From contig CAMFLW010000012.1 in assembly GCA_945957575.1 (NCBI GenBank), positions 1 to 44,605 of the forward strand: DNA of 44,605 nucleotides. Direction: 5' to 3'. Made by a program: the position numbers and the translations under genes. Shown here in pieces: positions 44,425 to 44,605 of this stretch (the stretch's first letter is position 1; every line of letters starts with the position of its first letter). The stretch comes from an uncultured Aeromonas sp. (GTDB lineage: Bacteria; Pseudomonadota; Gammaproteobacteria; Enterobacterales; Aeromonadaceae). The notes beneath the pieces are model-generated. The model ran no database searches. It was given only the letters and a program-made list of their open reading frames with translations, and was not told the DNA's origin.

Positions 44425-44605
44425 AACTCGAAATGGAATTCGGCGCTTGATGGGCTGGCGGGGCAGGGGCTCTCGCTGCAACCGGAGGGAGAAATTGGCA
44501 AGGATCTGGCGCAGGGGTGTCTACTCGAACTGCTGCCCGGTTTTCGGGTTGCGCCGATGGAGATCCACGCCATCACGCCGCAGCGGGAGATCCCGGAGAA
44601 GGTGC
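44425..44605 (+). pseudogene. C-terminal fragment of a LysR-type regulator, 5' end missing
   Basis: The frame open from after a TAA at 44422 to the window edge encodes LAGQGLSLQPEGEIGKDLAQG and then LLELLPGFRVAPMEIHAITP. This matches the end of LysR effector domains, where a G-L-G-I-A-L-Q-P block precedes L-A-x-G-x-L-x-x-L-L-P and the final I-x-A-x-x-P strand. No start codon, ribosome-binding site or DNA-binding domain precedes it; instead there is AT-rich sequence (44390-44440). It is therefore likely a 5'-truncated remnant. The last few codons lie outside the window. Confidence 0.7.

Overview
The window is GC-rich chromosomal DNA of a gammaproteobacterium, most likely an Aeromonas. This is inferred from protein sequence character and gene order (mnmC/fabB divergent pair, recR-htpG, sapABCDF beside pspF/pspABC-ycjXF, phhA-phhB-tyrR), because no rRNA or tRNA gene is present to anchor it. 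Nearly everything looks like resident core or soft-core genome. I see no prophage, IS element, CRISPR array, integron or tRNA gene. The two places that look disturbed are the AT-richer stretch at about 8.28-8.83 kb and the right edge after 44.4 kb.

Layout. 0-1.7 kb: the 3' part of DNA polymerase II (polB) and a DinI-like SOS protein with a LexA box. 1.7-8.2 kb, all on the minus strand: a DUF2927 secreted protein, a YgjP-type metallopeptidase, a large GT39-like membrane protein, a cytoplasmic-looking 5'-nucleotidase/UshA-like enzyme, and a DcuC dicarboxylate transporter with a candidate CRP site. 8.2-9.6 kb: a possibly broken hypothetical gene and a DUF922 protein that lacks the HExxH motif. 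9.7-16.3 kb: mnmC and fabB (divergent), recR, and htpG behind a clear sigma-32 promoter.

16.4-27.0 kb is an envelope-stress block. sapABCDF (peptide import) and pspF lie on the minus strand. pspABC, ycjX and ycjF lie on the plus strand behind a textbook sigma-54 promoter with an IHF site and an upstream dyad. 27.2-33.9 kb is a polyamine/GABA catabolic unit: a LysR regulator, ydcSTUV (ABC importer) and patD (gamma-aminobutyraldehyde dehydrogenase). 33.9-37.2 kb is an aromatic amino acid unit: a TyrR/PhhR box, phhA (phenylalanine hydroxylase), phhB (pterin dehydratase) and tyrR, the likely regulator of the unit. The last 35 codons of phhB plus 42 or so bp of flank are tandemly repeated 2.7 times with a 150-bp period, which is the most unusual structure in the window.

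37.7-41.8 kb: a TerC-family membrane protein, an ATP-NAD kinase-like protein, a YfcL-like protein and a long-chain acyl-CoA synthetase. 41.9-44.2 kb: a minus-strand pair formed by a 2-oxoglutarate/Fe(II) (isopenicillin N synthase-like) oxygenase and a Cys/Met-metabolism PLP lyase. The right end holds the C-terminal part of a LysR regulator with no 5' end. All assignments are by eye from sequence and recalled family knowledge; no database search was run.
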